Under the pieces are notes generated by a model that searched no databases, had not been told where the DNA came from, and saw only the letters and a program-made list of their open reading frames with translations. A stretch of 64,000 bases of DNA, from contig CM030937.1 of NCBI GenBank assembly GCA_018136815.1, forward strand, positions 2,366,887 to 2,430,886. Reading direction: 5' to 3'. How positions within the stretch are numbered: the first letter of the stretch is position 1; each line of letters starts with the position of its first letter. This DNA comes from Isochrysis galbana (Eukaryota > Haptophyta > Isochrysidales > Isochrysidaceae). Shown here one piece after another: positions 28,161-38,888 of the stretch. Position numbers and translations under genes: made by a program.

Positions 28161-30800
28161 TTAGAAATTGAAGCTGAAGCTATCACTCAAGCCTTTGGCG
28201 CCAAGCCCACTCCCACCACTATCACCCTTGAATAACCATGCCGGGGTAGGTCGTTTGTGCCCATCGAGCGCCTGTTCGTCATGCCATCTCTTTGCCCGAC
28301 GCGCATGCTCGACAGGATGCAAGTGCTCGATCGCGACATTACGTTCGCAGGCACGTGCGTTCTTCAAGTACAAGAACGCTGCCAAGATATAGCGTGTGCC
28401 CGCAACAACCGGCTCACCGCCATGTAGCAACTTGCCTCCATCGAAGGCGATCAGGGATCCTTTCGGAGGCCGAATCGCGCGCCTCATCTCCCAAAAGTAA
28501 GTCCCCCCACCGTCGTACTCCCGCGGGCAATTGAGCGGGATCGTGAATGAAAGTGAACTTTCGTCAGTATGGAGTGGTAGGAGCCGCTGCGCCTCGCTGC
28601 TATACTTCACGACGAAAGCATCGTGAACAGCAATCGAAGCGGTCGGCAGACCTAGCTCCGCTTCAAGCCAAGGGGAAATCCGCGTGCGGAAGGCGGTTGC
28701 GAACCAGCTCATGAGCTGCTCACACTCGTGGACAGGGATGTCCGTTGTTGGCACCGCATAATGTCGCGAAGTGCTCCACCCGCCCAGTTGGGCCGCCCGG
28801 TCCTCGGCTAGAGCGACGCACGCGTCACAGTCATGAGCTGAGAGCAATGGGGCCGACGAGCAAACGACTTGTGCGCCGGCTTCGCAAAAAAGAACGTCGG
28901 AACCTGGAAGATCGCCAGGAGTACTGTGTATCATGCCAGCAGGCATGTGCTCAGCCTGAGCATACTTTTCGCACTTGGCCCAGGTGGCTGCGAGGCCGCC
29001 GTCGTCATCCATCGCAGCGCTCTCCTCGACCTGGCGCGCACGTAGTGCTTTCATTCCGGCTTCCCAAGCCTCTCGTGCCGAGACGATATCCCCTCTTGCG
29101 AGCCAGCATGCTCCAAGCAAATGAGCCGCCTCGCCATTTGCCCCACCTGAAACATTTATCTGGCGCCGTGCCAGCACCGCTGCGCTCTCGTATCTCCCTT
29201 CTTGGACTGCGGCAACAGCGAGCTCGAGCCATGGCATGCTTGGTTGCTGAGAGGTTGCAAATGCGCATGCGAGGGCAGAGCAATCGTTATCAGCTCTGAA
29301 TGTGTTAGGACTCACAGAGGAGGAATCGAATTGACAACGTATGCACGGGCATGAATACCCTTCGCCAAAGCGGAGTTGGAGCTGCCGGCGGCGCTGAGGA
29401 AGCGGAGCTGATGAGTCTATCCATGACACTGTAAGCGGTTCAGCTTGGGCGAGGTTGCGAAGCGCCAACGCCCCCATCCTCCATCCAGATGGGGGAATCG
29501 AGGTAGCTTCACGCGCTCCGAAACCTCGGGCAGTCTGCTCGGAGAAGGCGCTGCTTGAACCGGATGGACACAGACGAGAGAGAGGTAGAGCCTCGATTTG
29601 TACGTTCGGCAGGCACGAGTGGGCTGGATTCCCACCGGGGAGCAAGAACGCGAACTGGCCACATGCCTCAGAAAAGAGCGAGGGTGCGCGCTGGTGCAGT
29701 AGAGACGCCCGCCGCGCATTCGTCACTCGTAGCGCAGTTGATACGACATCGCCTTTGTGCTCTGCCGTCGAGGACATCGGTGTATGTTTGACCTCCGACG
29801 CGGCCGCGATGGCCTCTTCTAGCAAGAGCGCATCGAGTTGCTCCTCGCTATCCGCACCCACATCCTCAGCGGTAGCCGTGACTGTTGATGCGGAGGCGCA
29901 CGCCTTCATCGACATGTGGCCCGCACTCGCGTCGGAAAGACGCGATGAGTGGCCACTACTCAAGACACACCTCGCTGCATCCAAGAGGGTTCCGAGGACC
30001 GGCTCTGTATCCGCTTGATGCTGGACCACAAGCTCTGCACACCGGGCCACAATGGGCGAATCAACGACGACAGTGAGCAACGATCTCTCGAACGAGGCCA
30101 CGACATCGCAGTATACCCGCTGGGCAAGCAGCGAAGCTACTGCCTCGTGAGCACCGTAGGGGAGGCGCTCGATTAGGGTGGCGTGCAACAGGCACCAGGC
30201 CTCCTGAGAGGTCTCCTCGACAACATTGGAGTCCGGCTCGCACGCGTTGGCGCCAGCTGCTGCACACGCAGCAAGGAGTTTCGCGGCCTCCGCCTGTGCG
30301 GTGTTCGCAAGGTCAGCATCGCTCTTCGCATGTGACATGGCAGCTGCGATCCGCGCGCAGATGGCCTTTGCAGCCAAGATGAGCGTCTCGCTCACAGCGC
30401 GGCTCATCGAGTGAAGCTCAGACATCGGGTGGGCACTGCCGACACCGCGCACGCACGTGAGCCGGTGCGCTGACTGGTGGGAGCGGCGGCAGTCCGCGCT
30501 GCACCAGACCTCAGTACAGCCGCCACCGCACACGACCGGCTCGTCCGGCTCGTGCCCTAACCCGCCCTCGGCCCGCCAGCCCCCAGGGCGCTCTGCACGC
30601 TGCACGGCGGCCGAGCGGCGCACTCTGCGCAGCGCGAGAGCGAGCTGGAGGCGGAGGGGGGCGGCGGGCGCGCGGCAGTGGGCACAGAGGAAGAGTAGCT
30701 CGCGCGACTCCAGCGTCTGCTCGCACAGCAGAGCCGCCTCGTCCTCCTCGAGCGGCTGCGCCTCCCCCTTGGCCAGCGGAGAGCGGCACGCGTGCCCCAT
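28161..30800 (-). CDS. SET/MYND-type lysine methyltransferase fused to a prolyl-4-hydroxylase-like 2OG-Fe(II) oxygenase
   Basis: This is a single-exon frame of 879 codons. Residues about 26-115 hold Cys pairs with a MYND-like finger (CGGGCTEVWCSADCRRSHQ), as in SMYD-type SET proteins. The SET signature NPAHSCLPN is at 391-399, followed by a post-SET-like CPCIRC after RRRQLQLRFGEGYS. A helical linker follows. From about residue 650 comes a 2-oxoglutarate/Fe(II) oxygenase: the HTD iron ligands are His744 and Asp746, the distal His is 793 (LLHGGEP), and Arg803 (GTRYIL) is placed to bind 2-oxoglutarate. Both catalytic cores look intact. Substrates are unknown; coupling of lysine methylation with hydroxylation on one protein is an inference. 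The upstream flank is GC-rich and divergent. Confidence 0.85.
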   Translation of the reverse strand: MGHACRSPLAKGEAQPLEEDEAALLCEQTLESRELLFLCAHCRAPAAPLRLQLALALRRVRRSAAVQRAERPGGWRAEGGLGHEPDEPVVCGGGCTEVWCSADCRRSHQSAHRLTCVRGVGSAHPMSELHSMSRAVSETLILAAKAICARIAAAMSHAKSDADLANTAQAEAAKLLAACAAAGANACEPDSNVVEETSQEAWCLLHATLIERLPYGAHEAVASLLAQRVYCDVVASFERSLLTVVVDSPIVARCAELVVQHQADTEPVLGTLLDAARCVLSSGHSSRLSDASAGHMSMKACASASTVTATAEDVGADSEEQLDALLLEEAIAAASEVKHTPMSSTAEHKGDVVSTALRVTNARRASLLHQRAPSLFSEACGQFAFLLPGGNPAHSCLPNVQIEALPLSRLCPSGSSSAFSEQTARGFGAREATSIPPSGWRMGALALRNLAQAEPLTVSWIDSSAPLPQRRRQLQLRFGEGYSCPCIRCQFDSSSVSPNTFRADNDCSALACAFATSQQPSMPWLELAVAAVQEGRYESAAVLARRQINVSGGANGEAAHLLGACWLARGDIVSAREAWEAGMKALRARQVEESAAMDDDGGLAATWAKCEKYAQAEHMPAGMIHSTPGDLPGSDVLFCEAGAQVVCSSAPLLSAHDCDACVALAEDRAAQLGGWSTSRHYAVPTTDIPVHECEQLMSWFATAFRTRISPWLEAELGLPTASIAVHDAFVVKYSSEAQRLLPLHTDESSLSFTIPLNCPREYDGGGTYFWEMRRAIRPPKGSLIAFDGGKLLHGGEPVVAGTRYILAAFLYLKNARACERNVAIEHLHPVEHARRAKRWHDEQALDGHKRPTPAWLFKGDSGGSGLGAKGLSDSFSFNF

Positions 30801-31279
30801 CAGGCCGACGGCCCCAGCAAGACGCTGCCGCTTCTCTCGGGTTCACACTAGAGGCTGCCGCTTCATGGATAAGACCCATTTCTAGGGGGTAAATTAAGGT
30901 GGTCTGCCGATGAGAGGGCCCACCACCGGTATTCTCTCTTGGCGGCGGGTGGCGCGAGTGGTTGGGCGGCCACCTGCCTCTCTCCGAGGGGCTGTGGCTC
31001 CACATTTATGGGCTGGGTACCAGCCTGACGGCCTAGGGGGAGGCATGTGAGTGCATGTCGACGCCCCCGCCGCGGGAGGCGCCTCAGCAGTCAGCAGACG
31101 CCTCGGTCGAAGGTGTCGTTCCGTCAATTGTGGGACATCAGTCGAATTGAGCGATCGAATGTCCACATAGTTCTATTTTAAAATTAAATGCAGACTAGCA
31201 TCAACTTTTTTTTCTCTGCTTTCCCCCGCGGCGCATGGGGGACGCCGTGCCGGCGCCTTTCCCCTGCGTTTCATCTAAG

Positions 31280-31625
31280 GCTGACAACTACATAAACACA
31301 CCGTTTAGGAGATATTTCAATGGAGCACCTGTGATTACTTGCAGTCACATCGGTGCACGCCGTGCATGGGCACGGCGCGATGTGCATCGGTCCCCCCGCG
31401 GAGACGCCGTACGTGCGCATGTCAACCTGTTCCCTCTGCGTACCCCCTAATGCCCACAACTACGTAAACTGGTCGTATAAGAGATGTTTCTTTACGCAGA
31501 ACGTGTGATGACTTGCAATCACATTGTACACGCCGTGCGTGGGCACGGCGCGATGTGCATCGGCGTCCCCCCGCGGGGGCGCCGTGCGTGCGCATAAGAA
31601 CTTCCAGGAAGGTGCACGCCGTGCG
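31280..31625. repeat. Tandem duplication, about 173-bp period
   Basis: Two degenerate copies begin near 31284 (acaactacataaacac) and 31457 (acaactacgtaaactg). Each contains cgtgcatgggcacggcgcga or its variant, then gatgtgcatcgg and a C5/G5 hairpin. The embedded inverted motif (gcgcacg/cgtgcgc) gives each unit a long hairpin potential. No gene is seen. Confidence 0.7.
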
Positions 31626-31748
31626 TTCACTATTTCCGCGGGGGAACTCTGGGCGCAGAGTGCGGTCGGGAACCGTGGAGACACCCCCTGCCCCCTGGAA
31701 CCGCCCTTTGCGCCAGCGCAGCTCTGAACTCCTCGTCGCTTCCCTCAC

Positions 31749-32070
31749 GTGCGCTGCAGCGAAGAGGTCGAGGATGCGATACTCAACCTGTACGTGGAGA
31801 TTAGGGACACGTTTGGTGACCTCAAGAGGAAGAAGCTCGGCGGCGTTCAGTCGAAGCAGAAGAAGCGCGAGGAGGAGGAGAAGAAGGAGGAGGAGGAAGG
31901 TGAGGAGGAGGTTGAGGAGGAGGTTGAGGAGAGGGTGAGGAGGAGGCTGAGGAGGAGGGTGAGGAGGAGGCTGAGGAGGAGGGTGAGGAGGAGGCTGAGG
32001 AGGAGGGTGAGGAGGAGGGTAGGAGGAGGTTGAGGAGGAGGAGGAGGAGGAGGAGAAGGCACCCCCCAAG
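31749..32070 (+). repeat. GAG-rich minisatellite, 24-bp unit
   Basis: From about 31895 a 24-bp unit (gtgaggaggaggctgaggag plus gagg) repeats at least four times, followed by (gag)n. It is translatable in all plus-strand frames (Glu- or Arg-rich) and as Pro/Ser/Leu on the other strand. The short frame just before it (31749-31860, EEVEDAILNLYVEIRDTFGD) has protein-like composition and could be the end of a real exon. Confidence 0.7.
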
Positions 32071-32344
32071 GGGCGATCGCGGGCCGACGAGAAGCTGCGC
32101 CGTGCTCCTCCGACCTCTGTGTTTTTGGAGAAGCAACGCAAGAAGAAGCGCCGCCGGCGTGCCCCTTGACCAGGGCGGCTTCTCTTCGACGAGGTCTACG
32201 CCCAGCTGTCGGAAGATGCTTGCAATGCTCTCCTGTTCAGGAAGGCCGACGCTCAATATGTTCACTTTCGACGCTTGCCTAGTCCAATGCCACATGGGGC
32301 GCAAGCGAGACGATGGGGGGCAGTTCCCGAGTATATTGGAAAGC

Positions 32345-33295
32345 ACGACCATCAGAATAGCTTCCATGAGCAGCGGGAGGCTACTTGAGTGAAAGCGCAC
32401 ATCTGGCTGGCATTCGACTGCTGCGACGATGAATTGCAGTTGGTTGAAGATTGGGCAAGAGTGGGGGGGTGCTTTTTGGATGAGCGAGAGGAACCGCTGT
32501 ACCCTGGGGTGAGCCATGGGGAAACGTTGGAGCAATTCCTGCTTTTTGGCCTCGAACACCAGTTCCATGTCATGGTCAGGGTCATCGAGTAGGATGGCGC
32601 TCTTGAAGAGAACGTCGAGAGCGACGGTGTGTGCACTTTGGGTGTACGGCGTGAGAGTTCGCTTGACCGCGGGCTCGTCGACATTGGAGTCGGTTCCCTC
32701 CTCGGTGCATTTGCGCTTGGTGGAAGTCTGGGAGCGCTCTTCGAGTTGAACATGGTTGGACGGAGCGCTAAGCTCCTGCAGGCTCTTTAGTTTTGGTTTC
32801 CTTCCCTGGGCCGCCTTTTTCGTGCGTGCCGGGCTGTGTGTTCTCGGCTTAGTAAGACCTCTTACCAGGGTAGTGAATCTCACTAGTGTGGATTCTAGAA
32901 CGGGTATATAGTGGTATTCGTATGGGCGCACAACCCGATAACCTGCCGAGAACTTGTTGGCGATAGAGGTCGCGCTCCTTGTTCGCCTCCGCCACCAAGC
33001 GCGCCATGTAGTCGTTGTGGTTGCCGAGCGCCTCGAGCTTCGCCGCCATCGCCTCCATCTCGGTCAGCTCCACGTTGGCGTCGCCCGTCGGGCTCTTCAT
33101 CATCTTGGCCATCTTGATTGCCCGCTGTACCCGCCGTTCTTGCTCAGCTCGACGAGCATCGACCTCGCTTGGGACGTGCACCCACGGCGTCAGTGGCCGC
33201 TTCACACACCCCTTCGTCACGTAGCCATCGCCCGCCTCCGAGATGTACTTCCGGAGCTCGGTGCAGCGGAGGTCGATCTCCTCCTCGCTCATCAT
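32345..33295 (-). CDS. Unidentified nuclear-type protein, two exons, 3' end unresolved
   Basis: Exon 1 is 33295-32943 and exon 2 begins at 32833. The 109-bp intron is GT-AG (CGGCAG|GTTATC ... CACACAG|CCC) and phase 2 is maintained. Exon 1 encodes a charged, probably coiled-coil protein (SEEEIDLRCTELRKYISE; EQERRVQRAIKMAKMMKS; VAEANKERDLYRQQVL). Exon 2 starts with basic clusters resembling a bipartite nuclear signal (ARTKKAAQGRKPKLK, TKRK, VKR), followed by a helical segment (DVLFKSAILLDD, ELVFEAKKQELLQRF). The exon 2 frame stays open into the minisatellite, where it becomes low-complexity Ser/Leu. The true end is therefore probably before about 32345 or through another splice. I do not recognise the family. 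Confidence 0.5.
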
Positions 33296-33397
33296 GACTC
33301 TGTCGCTCGCTGCCGTCGCTCGACGCTCCGTCCGCTGCCTTTCCCCCCCTCCCCCCTATGTGACTCCTCTCCCTCACTCTAGTAATAGAGTCATCAA

Positions 33398-34323
33398 TAA
33401 TAATCTAACTGAGCATTAGTACCACTACTCTCACTAGCCCGGTACTAACACGACAGCCCTCAGCGCACCTGCCCGTACACCTTGGCGCGTGCTGTTGTCA
33501 CAGATACATACACCTATGCACCCCTTCACATCTCCCCCCTCGCAGGCCCCCGGCTCCCATTCTAACTCCCCACAAGTTAAAATGAGGGAAAACCCATTGA
33601 GGCGGACCGAACGACGCCGGCCGACTCTCCGGGAAAAAGCACCGGGGGGGGGGGGGAGGAACCTCTCGTCAAAAAAGAAGAACGGCCCTTACAGCTCGCG
33701 CCGCGAGCGGTCCTCGAAGAAATAAATGACTGCGCCCCCCGATACCTGCCACAGGGACGTCTTCAGCCACTCCCTTCTTCTCGCCCCTCCTGTCGCCAGC
33801 CGCCCCCCTTCGCCCGTTTGCTAACGCAAACGGGGCTCGTTTCTCACCACACTCCATCGGGGGGGGTGCAAATCCCCCCCTCTCCCTCATTCCATTCTCT
33901 TCCGCCCCGGTCCCTGCGGCGCGTCGCCATGCGGCGCGCCATGGCCTGCTCTCAGAGGTCCTTCAGGGGCGCCCAGAGGGCCAGCAAGGGCAGCTCAGGG
34001 GGCAGTGGAGGCTGGGGCTCAGCCCCTGGCCCCCCCTGCCTCTCCCTCGCTCGCCCCGCTGGCCTTGGGTGCCGCCCTGAGGCCTCTGTCTGCCTGGCGA
34101 CCAGGGATGGGGGGGGAGTCAGTACGAGAGTTGGCCCATGCGGGCCTGGGAGTGCGGCTCGCGACCCGCGCCCACTAGGGGTCTGGGCTGAATTGATGAG
34201 TGCCCTGCCCCTGCCAGGGGGCAGGGGCTGGGGTTGAATGTACGGGCCCACCCCGGGGGGTGTCCGCGATGGAGAGAGGGGGGCGCGAGGCCCCCATTGA
34301 CCCCCACTTATAAAAGTAGGTTG
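33398..34323 (-). mobile_element. Structured retroelement, family 1 copy C
   Basis: This 926-bp element has a perfect 17-bp target duplication agtaatagagtcatcaa at 33381-33397 and 34324-34340. On the minus strand it starts aacctacttttataagtggg and ends gctcagttagattatta. Along its length it is about 95 percent identical by eye to copy A. It lies just upstream of the unidentified two-exon gene. Confidence 0.93.
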
Positions 34324-34340
34324 AGTAATAGAGTCATCAA

Positions 34341-35374
34341 GGGTCGTAGCTCACTGCATCTCGCGTGTCTTCGGAATCATTCCCTCGCTTTCGTTGTTGT
34401 TGCAGATTGTTTCTCTTTCTCCGTTGATTGCCGCTATTTGCAGGAGATGAGACGCGTGTCGTCTGCGGTTGCACCCACCGCAACACCCGAGCAAAACTCC
34501 TGTAAAAGGGAGAAATGGGTGGGACGATGCTTACAAATCGGTCGCCGCGTCAAGCTTCCGAATTTGTGCTCAAAGGGCCCACGGGTGCTCTCGTCTTCTA
34601 TTTTCAGCGTCGCTTTCAACGTTCGGTTTCTCGGTTATCCTTGGCTTCTCTCGCCTCGTCGTTCTAATTCTGGATTTCTTCCGTTTCAGTTGCTTTGTTC
34701 TCTTTCCATGCCGCTCGTCGAGACGACTCGAATTTAGTCGGGGAGTGTCGTATTCCGTACGAGGACAGACTTTTACTTCTAGCCTGTGAGCTATTTTAAC
34801 TCTCAAGGTCTCGTTGATGGGTATATCGCCTCTTCTCCTACTTTCTCTTGATGTCATCAAACGTTCCACGATTGTCGTCTGTCTTCTGTTATAACTCGGT
34901 CGCAGCTCCCCAGCGAGGTCTGCCCTCGTTGGGCCGACTCCTCCGTCGCATGCCTGTGCGCTGCTAAGTTGCCTTGGTGCCGACGCTTGGCCGTCCATCC
35001 AAGTGCGGTTAGTTTTCGCCCCGTTTGGTTTAGTTTGTGTGTCTCTGTGGACCGGTAACTTTTTGAGTCCCCGCGTTGTAGTCCCTCGTGTCTACCTTGG
35101 ACCTAAGAAGCTCTCATTCTCATTCTCATTCTCTCTCTCCCACTAGCTCGCTAGCTAGTCTCGTCTCTACTCTCCGACGCCACGCGTTGCAACCCTCCGA
35201 CCTTCCGTCTACCTTTTCGCTCGTAGCGTTCGATGGCAGACACTGTCAGACCCGATTCTTACTATGACCTTTCAGACATCTTCCCGCAAACAGCAATCAA
35301 CGAACCCTCTACGGCCGCGTCAGCTGCCGGCTCGATCTAACGGCCCTCTGTCTACGAGCCAGTAGTCATCGCAT
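34341..35374 (+). other. Possible 5' end of an LTR retrotransposon, or unassigned intergenic DNA
   Basis: This is T/C-rich sequence without long frames. A 35-codon frame at 35233-35340 (MADTVRPDSYYDLSDIFPQT) has a composition like a retrotransposon gag start, preceded by about 800 bp that could be an LTR and leader. It is truncated by the dispersed repeat that follows. No second LTR, primer-binding site or pol is seen. Confidence 0.2.
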
Positions 35375-35560
35375 GTTCGACAGTCCCTCACCGACGCCAT
35401 TGCCCTTCGTCTTCGTGGGGTTGGAGGGGGTTGTTCGGAGGGGGGAGGCGGCTGGCGGGGCAGGTAGGGGGGGACCATGCGGAATCCTTGGACACCCATG
35501 GGAGGCGGAAAATAGTGGTTAAAATGAGTGAGTGACCGAGCTACAGTAAAGAGTAAAGCG
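35375..35560 (-). repeat. Second copy of the dispersed atggcgtcggtgag repeat
   Basis: Read on the minus strand: ggtcactcactcattttaac, gggtgtccaaggattcc, aatggcgtcggtgagggact. These are the same blocks and order as 16700-16870. A run of 22 G follows at 35677-35698 and another G-run at 36181-36200. Confidence 0.6.
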
Positions 35561-36236
35561 TGAAGAGTGAAGAGCAGTGGACTTTGATTGCGCTGCGGTG
35601 CCCACAGTACTTTGTTTACTCGCCTACACCGCCACGATGCCACGATGCATTCGGCAGCAGAGATCGCCGCAGTGGGGGGGGGGGGGGGGGGGGGGGGAGG
35701 GCCACGGGGACAGTGGATTCGTGGGAGGGAGGGCGCCGTGCGAGAGCTCTCTGGAGGGAGGGTACCAAGTAGAAGAAGGGAGCTCCGCCCCGAGGGAGAG
35801 AGGGATGGAAGCGTCTCAAGTAGAGAAGAAGAAAGGAGCTCCTCTTTCGGCTTCGAGAGGTCGCCGCGTGATCGGGAGCGAGATCATAGGAGACGCCGCA
35901 GCGGAGCAGAAGAAAAGATATAGAAGGGGAATCGAGGACAGAGGCGAGGGGGCGGGTTCGGTCCTCTGATACTCTCCTACTCTTCTTCTCTCCTCTCGTT
36001 CGCCTTGCTTTCGAGTATATGGTGGATCTCGAGAAGGACTCTCAGGAAGCATGGGGTGAAGGGAGCAGAGGGGGGAGGAGAGAGAGTCTACACATTGAAG
36101 AAGAGAGTGTGGGCTGTCGCCGCGGGGAAAAGGAGGTCATCTGCCGAGGAGATATATAATAGAGAGAGAGAGAGGGATGAAGGGGGGGGGGGGGGGGGGG
36201 AGGGGAAAGAGGGGGAGAGAGAGTACTCCTACGGGG

Positions 36237-38256
36237 ATGGTGCGCAGCGTGCGTCTCGACTCGGAGGAATGCCGTCTACGCCGGTTCGTCTCCGGCGCAG
36301 CGCTCCGTCGCGAGCGTCGTCACTCTTGGCTGGACCACAAGCGTCATAGCCATGACCCGGACGACGAGCACGCCGCCGCAATCCTCCTCTGGCCCCACGC
36401 AAGCCAAGGCGAGAGAGTCGCTCTTCTCGCAGTTACTCTCTTCGACTACGTGAGGCACGGCAGGCACCAGGAGCTGGTGAGCCGCGCCTCGGGCTTCCCG
36501 CTCACAAATGCTGCTCTCGACGCCCTCAGGTCACTCAGGACCATGCTTGCGCAGTCGGAGCCGCCGCCAGTCGAGCACGTGCAGCGTGCAGCGCTCATTC
36601 CAGTGATTGTCGAGCTGCTCGCGCCGCCACCCATGGCGCACACTGAGGGGGAGATGGTACGGCTGCTCCGCGCGCTCAATACCGAGGCAGCCTGTTGTCT
36701 TGCTAACATCGCCGCCGGCACGAGCGTGCAGTGCCGCTCGCTCGTGGAGAATGGCGCGCTGCCGCCGCTGCTGTTGCTGCTCGACCCATCCAACTCGAAT
36801 AGGGAGGCGCAGCAGCAGGCCGTGTGGTGCCTCTCCAATATTGCTGCCGATTGCGCGAGCCTGCGGAAGATTCTTTTGGACTGTGGCACCGTGCACCGGC
36901 TGATGGCGCTTGCCGCCTCGCTCTTGCCTCCGGGCGGCGCTCGGTACCTGACACGCGGATCGTCTGCGCTCATATCGTTGCGCAACATCACCTGGGCGCT
37001 CGCCAATCTCCTCAAGGGCCCGCCGCCGGCGCGCGACCAGACAAACCTGGCGCTTGTCCAGCTGGCAGATCTCGTCACTGTGGACGATCCTGAGCTTGGT
37101 GAGACAGCTGCGACAGCCCTCGCGCGGATGATCGAGGACGAACCTGAGTTGTCCGAGCCTATGATCGAAACGGGCTGCATGAATGGCTTGCTGCATGCAC
37201 TAGAGTTCGGGACTGGGAGCGTGCAGCATCAGGCTCTGAGCGCGCTGTCGGGGATGCTTGTGAGTGGTACGGTCACCGCGACGGCAGCGGTACGGAACGT
37301 TGGGGAGAGGCTCTGCCAGGTGGGCATCGAGCAGGGGCTCATCCGCTTGCTCCCACTCGTCTTCGACGCCCACATTTCCCGCACTCGGCGCGAGGCTTGC
37401 ATCGCCCTCTCGCGGCTTGCGCGGCTGGCGATGGCGCGAGGCGGCGATAGCCTGCGCACAAGTGTTGGAAACATCATCGACTCGCCCATGATCGGACTGA
37501 CGATGCGTTCTCTCTCGTGCGATGAGTTCAATGTCAAGTGTGCGGCACTGTGCGCATTGACTAGCACCGTCAACGCTTGCCTCGTGAGCGCCGCCCAATC
37601 CCTTGGCTGCATGTCGCGGCCCTTGAAGTCACTCCAGCAGCCGACGGATACCAACGCGGTAGCCTGCATGCGGCGGCTTCACCGCTGGCCTCGGCGCCAC
37701 CCCGGCTAGTCCGTTGCCCGACGCCGCGAAATCTTACTGTAGCGCCCCCACTCCGACCTCACTGCGGCAGGCGATGCCACGACCGGCAGCTGCGTCGCAC
37801 CTCTCTCTCCTCGTCTCCAAGCACAGTTTGGCGCCACCGCTCGTGCAGATGCTCTCCACAGCCGATCCTGATGCTGTCCGGCTGGCTCTTGACGCCACCG
37901 CCACTATTTTTGCCGCTGGTGATCTCCTTGATGCTTCTTCGCATGTTGGAGGAGGCATCGTGCACGGGGAACGTTGCCACGAGCCGTCTACACAACTCAA
38001 CCCACTCGCCACTGCCTTCGACGAGGCGGGAGGCATCCAGAGGCTAGAAGAGCTGCAAGCTCATCCGAATGAGGTTATCTACGAGCGTGCAGCTGCCCTG
38101 CTCGACTCGTATTTCGGCTCCGACGCCTGCTCTGCAATGGACGCAGCAGAGGATGGGGCTTTGGGAGCGATGGATACGCACGCCTTCAGCAGCTCTCCTG
38201 TCGTGTATGGGGCAGCACTGCAAGCGGTAGCTGGATCACCGCTCTTCGCCTTCTAG
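36237..38256 (+). CDS. Importin alpha-like armadillo-repeat nuclear import adaptor, two exons
   Basis: Exons are 36237-37583 and 37771-38256. The intron is CTC|GTGAGC ... GCGGCAG|GCG, with phase 0. The 610-residue product has tandem armadillo repeats: NTEAACCLANIAAGTSVQCR, EAQQQAVWCLSNIAADCASL and ISLRNITWALANLLKGPPP preserve the W-x3-N groove residues that bind nuclear localisation signals, although one Trp is replaced by Cys. The last repeat (GGIQRLEELQAHPNEVIYER, then LLDSYFGSD) matches the importin alpha C-terminus closely. The N-terminus has Arg-rich stretches (RLRRF, RRERRHSW, DHKRHSH) in place of the usual importin-beta-binding domain, so beta binding may be divergent. It is expected in cytosol and nucleus. 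Loss of Trp in some repeats suggests an atypical paralogue. Confidence 0.85.
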
Positions 38257-38871
38257 ACGCGTAGCCATGAGGGGAGTTTTTACCGTGCGGAGGTACCGCG
38301 CGATCCCAACATAGCCGCACCATGCTTCCTCACCCCAAACTATCACCCAACCAAATTATTCCAGAAGTTGGATTCAGCGATGAAAATTAGTGGCGTCCGC
38401 TGCTCACACGCCCGATGGCGGGGCATAGTGCGATCATCCTCATCCTTTTCAACTGATTTCTGGCGCACCGTCGTTTGCCTTCTGGCTGTCTATTCTGTCG
38501 GCGTTGCCAGGTTGCAGGCAAGTAGTTGGCAAAGTACCCAACGGCCAAGGAAAGGTTTGTAGGCTGTGTTTACCCGCGGTTGTGAAGGTTTGGCGTTGTT
38601 GGTGGTGGTCGATGGTTGTAGGTCCAGGTGTCAGGTGGCTGTGTGTGATGTGCGGCCGTTAGCTAGACTAGGCGGCGCGCTCGTAAAACGATTTAGCCTT
38701 GCGCGCCCAAAAAAAAAAGGTGGCGTTCCGTCGAAAGAGGCGACCACGCGACACGCGAACGTTTTATTTTACATCATGTGTGATTAGAAACAATGTTATT
38801 GATTTCCCCGGCACATGGCCTCCAAGGCGCGCCGCTGAGCGCAAGGCGCGGTGCAGGCTGAGCATCCCGTC
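38257..38871. other. 3' flank of importin alpha, with a LINE-like 3'-end repeat
   Basis: No gene is supported. The block 38718-38780 (gcgttccgtcgaaagagg ... cgaacgttttattttacatc) matches the minus strand of 27350-27440, which adjoins LINE RT scraps. It is probably a 3' terminal fragment of the same retroelement. Confidence 0.5.
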
Positions 38872-38888
38872 TTCCTCTTCTCCAAAAC

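Noticed and set aside
31822..32141. Poly-Ser/Pro/Leu minus-strand frames over the minisatellite
   Set aside because: These are compositional shadows of the GAG repeat.
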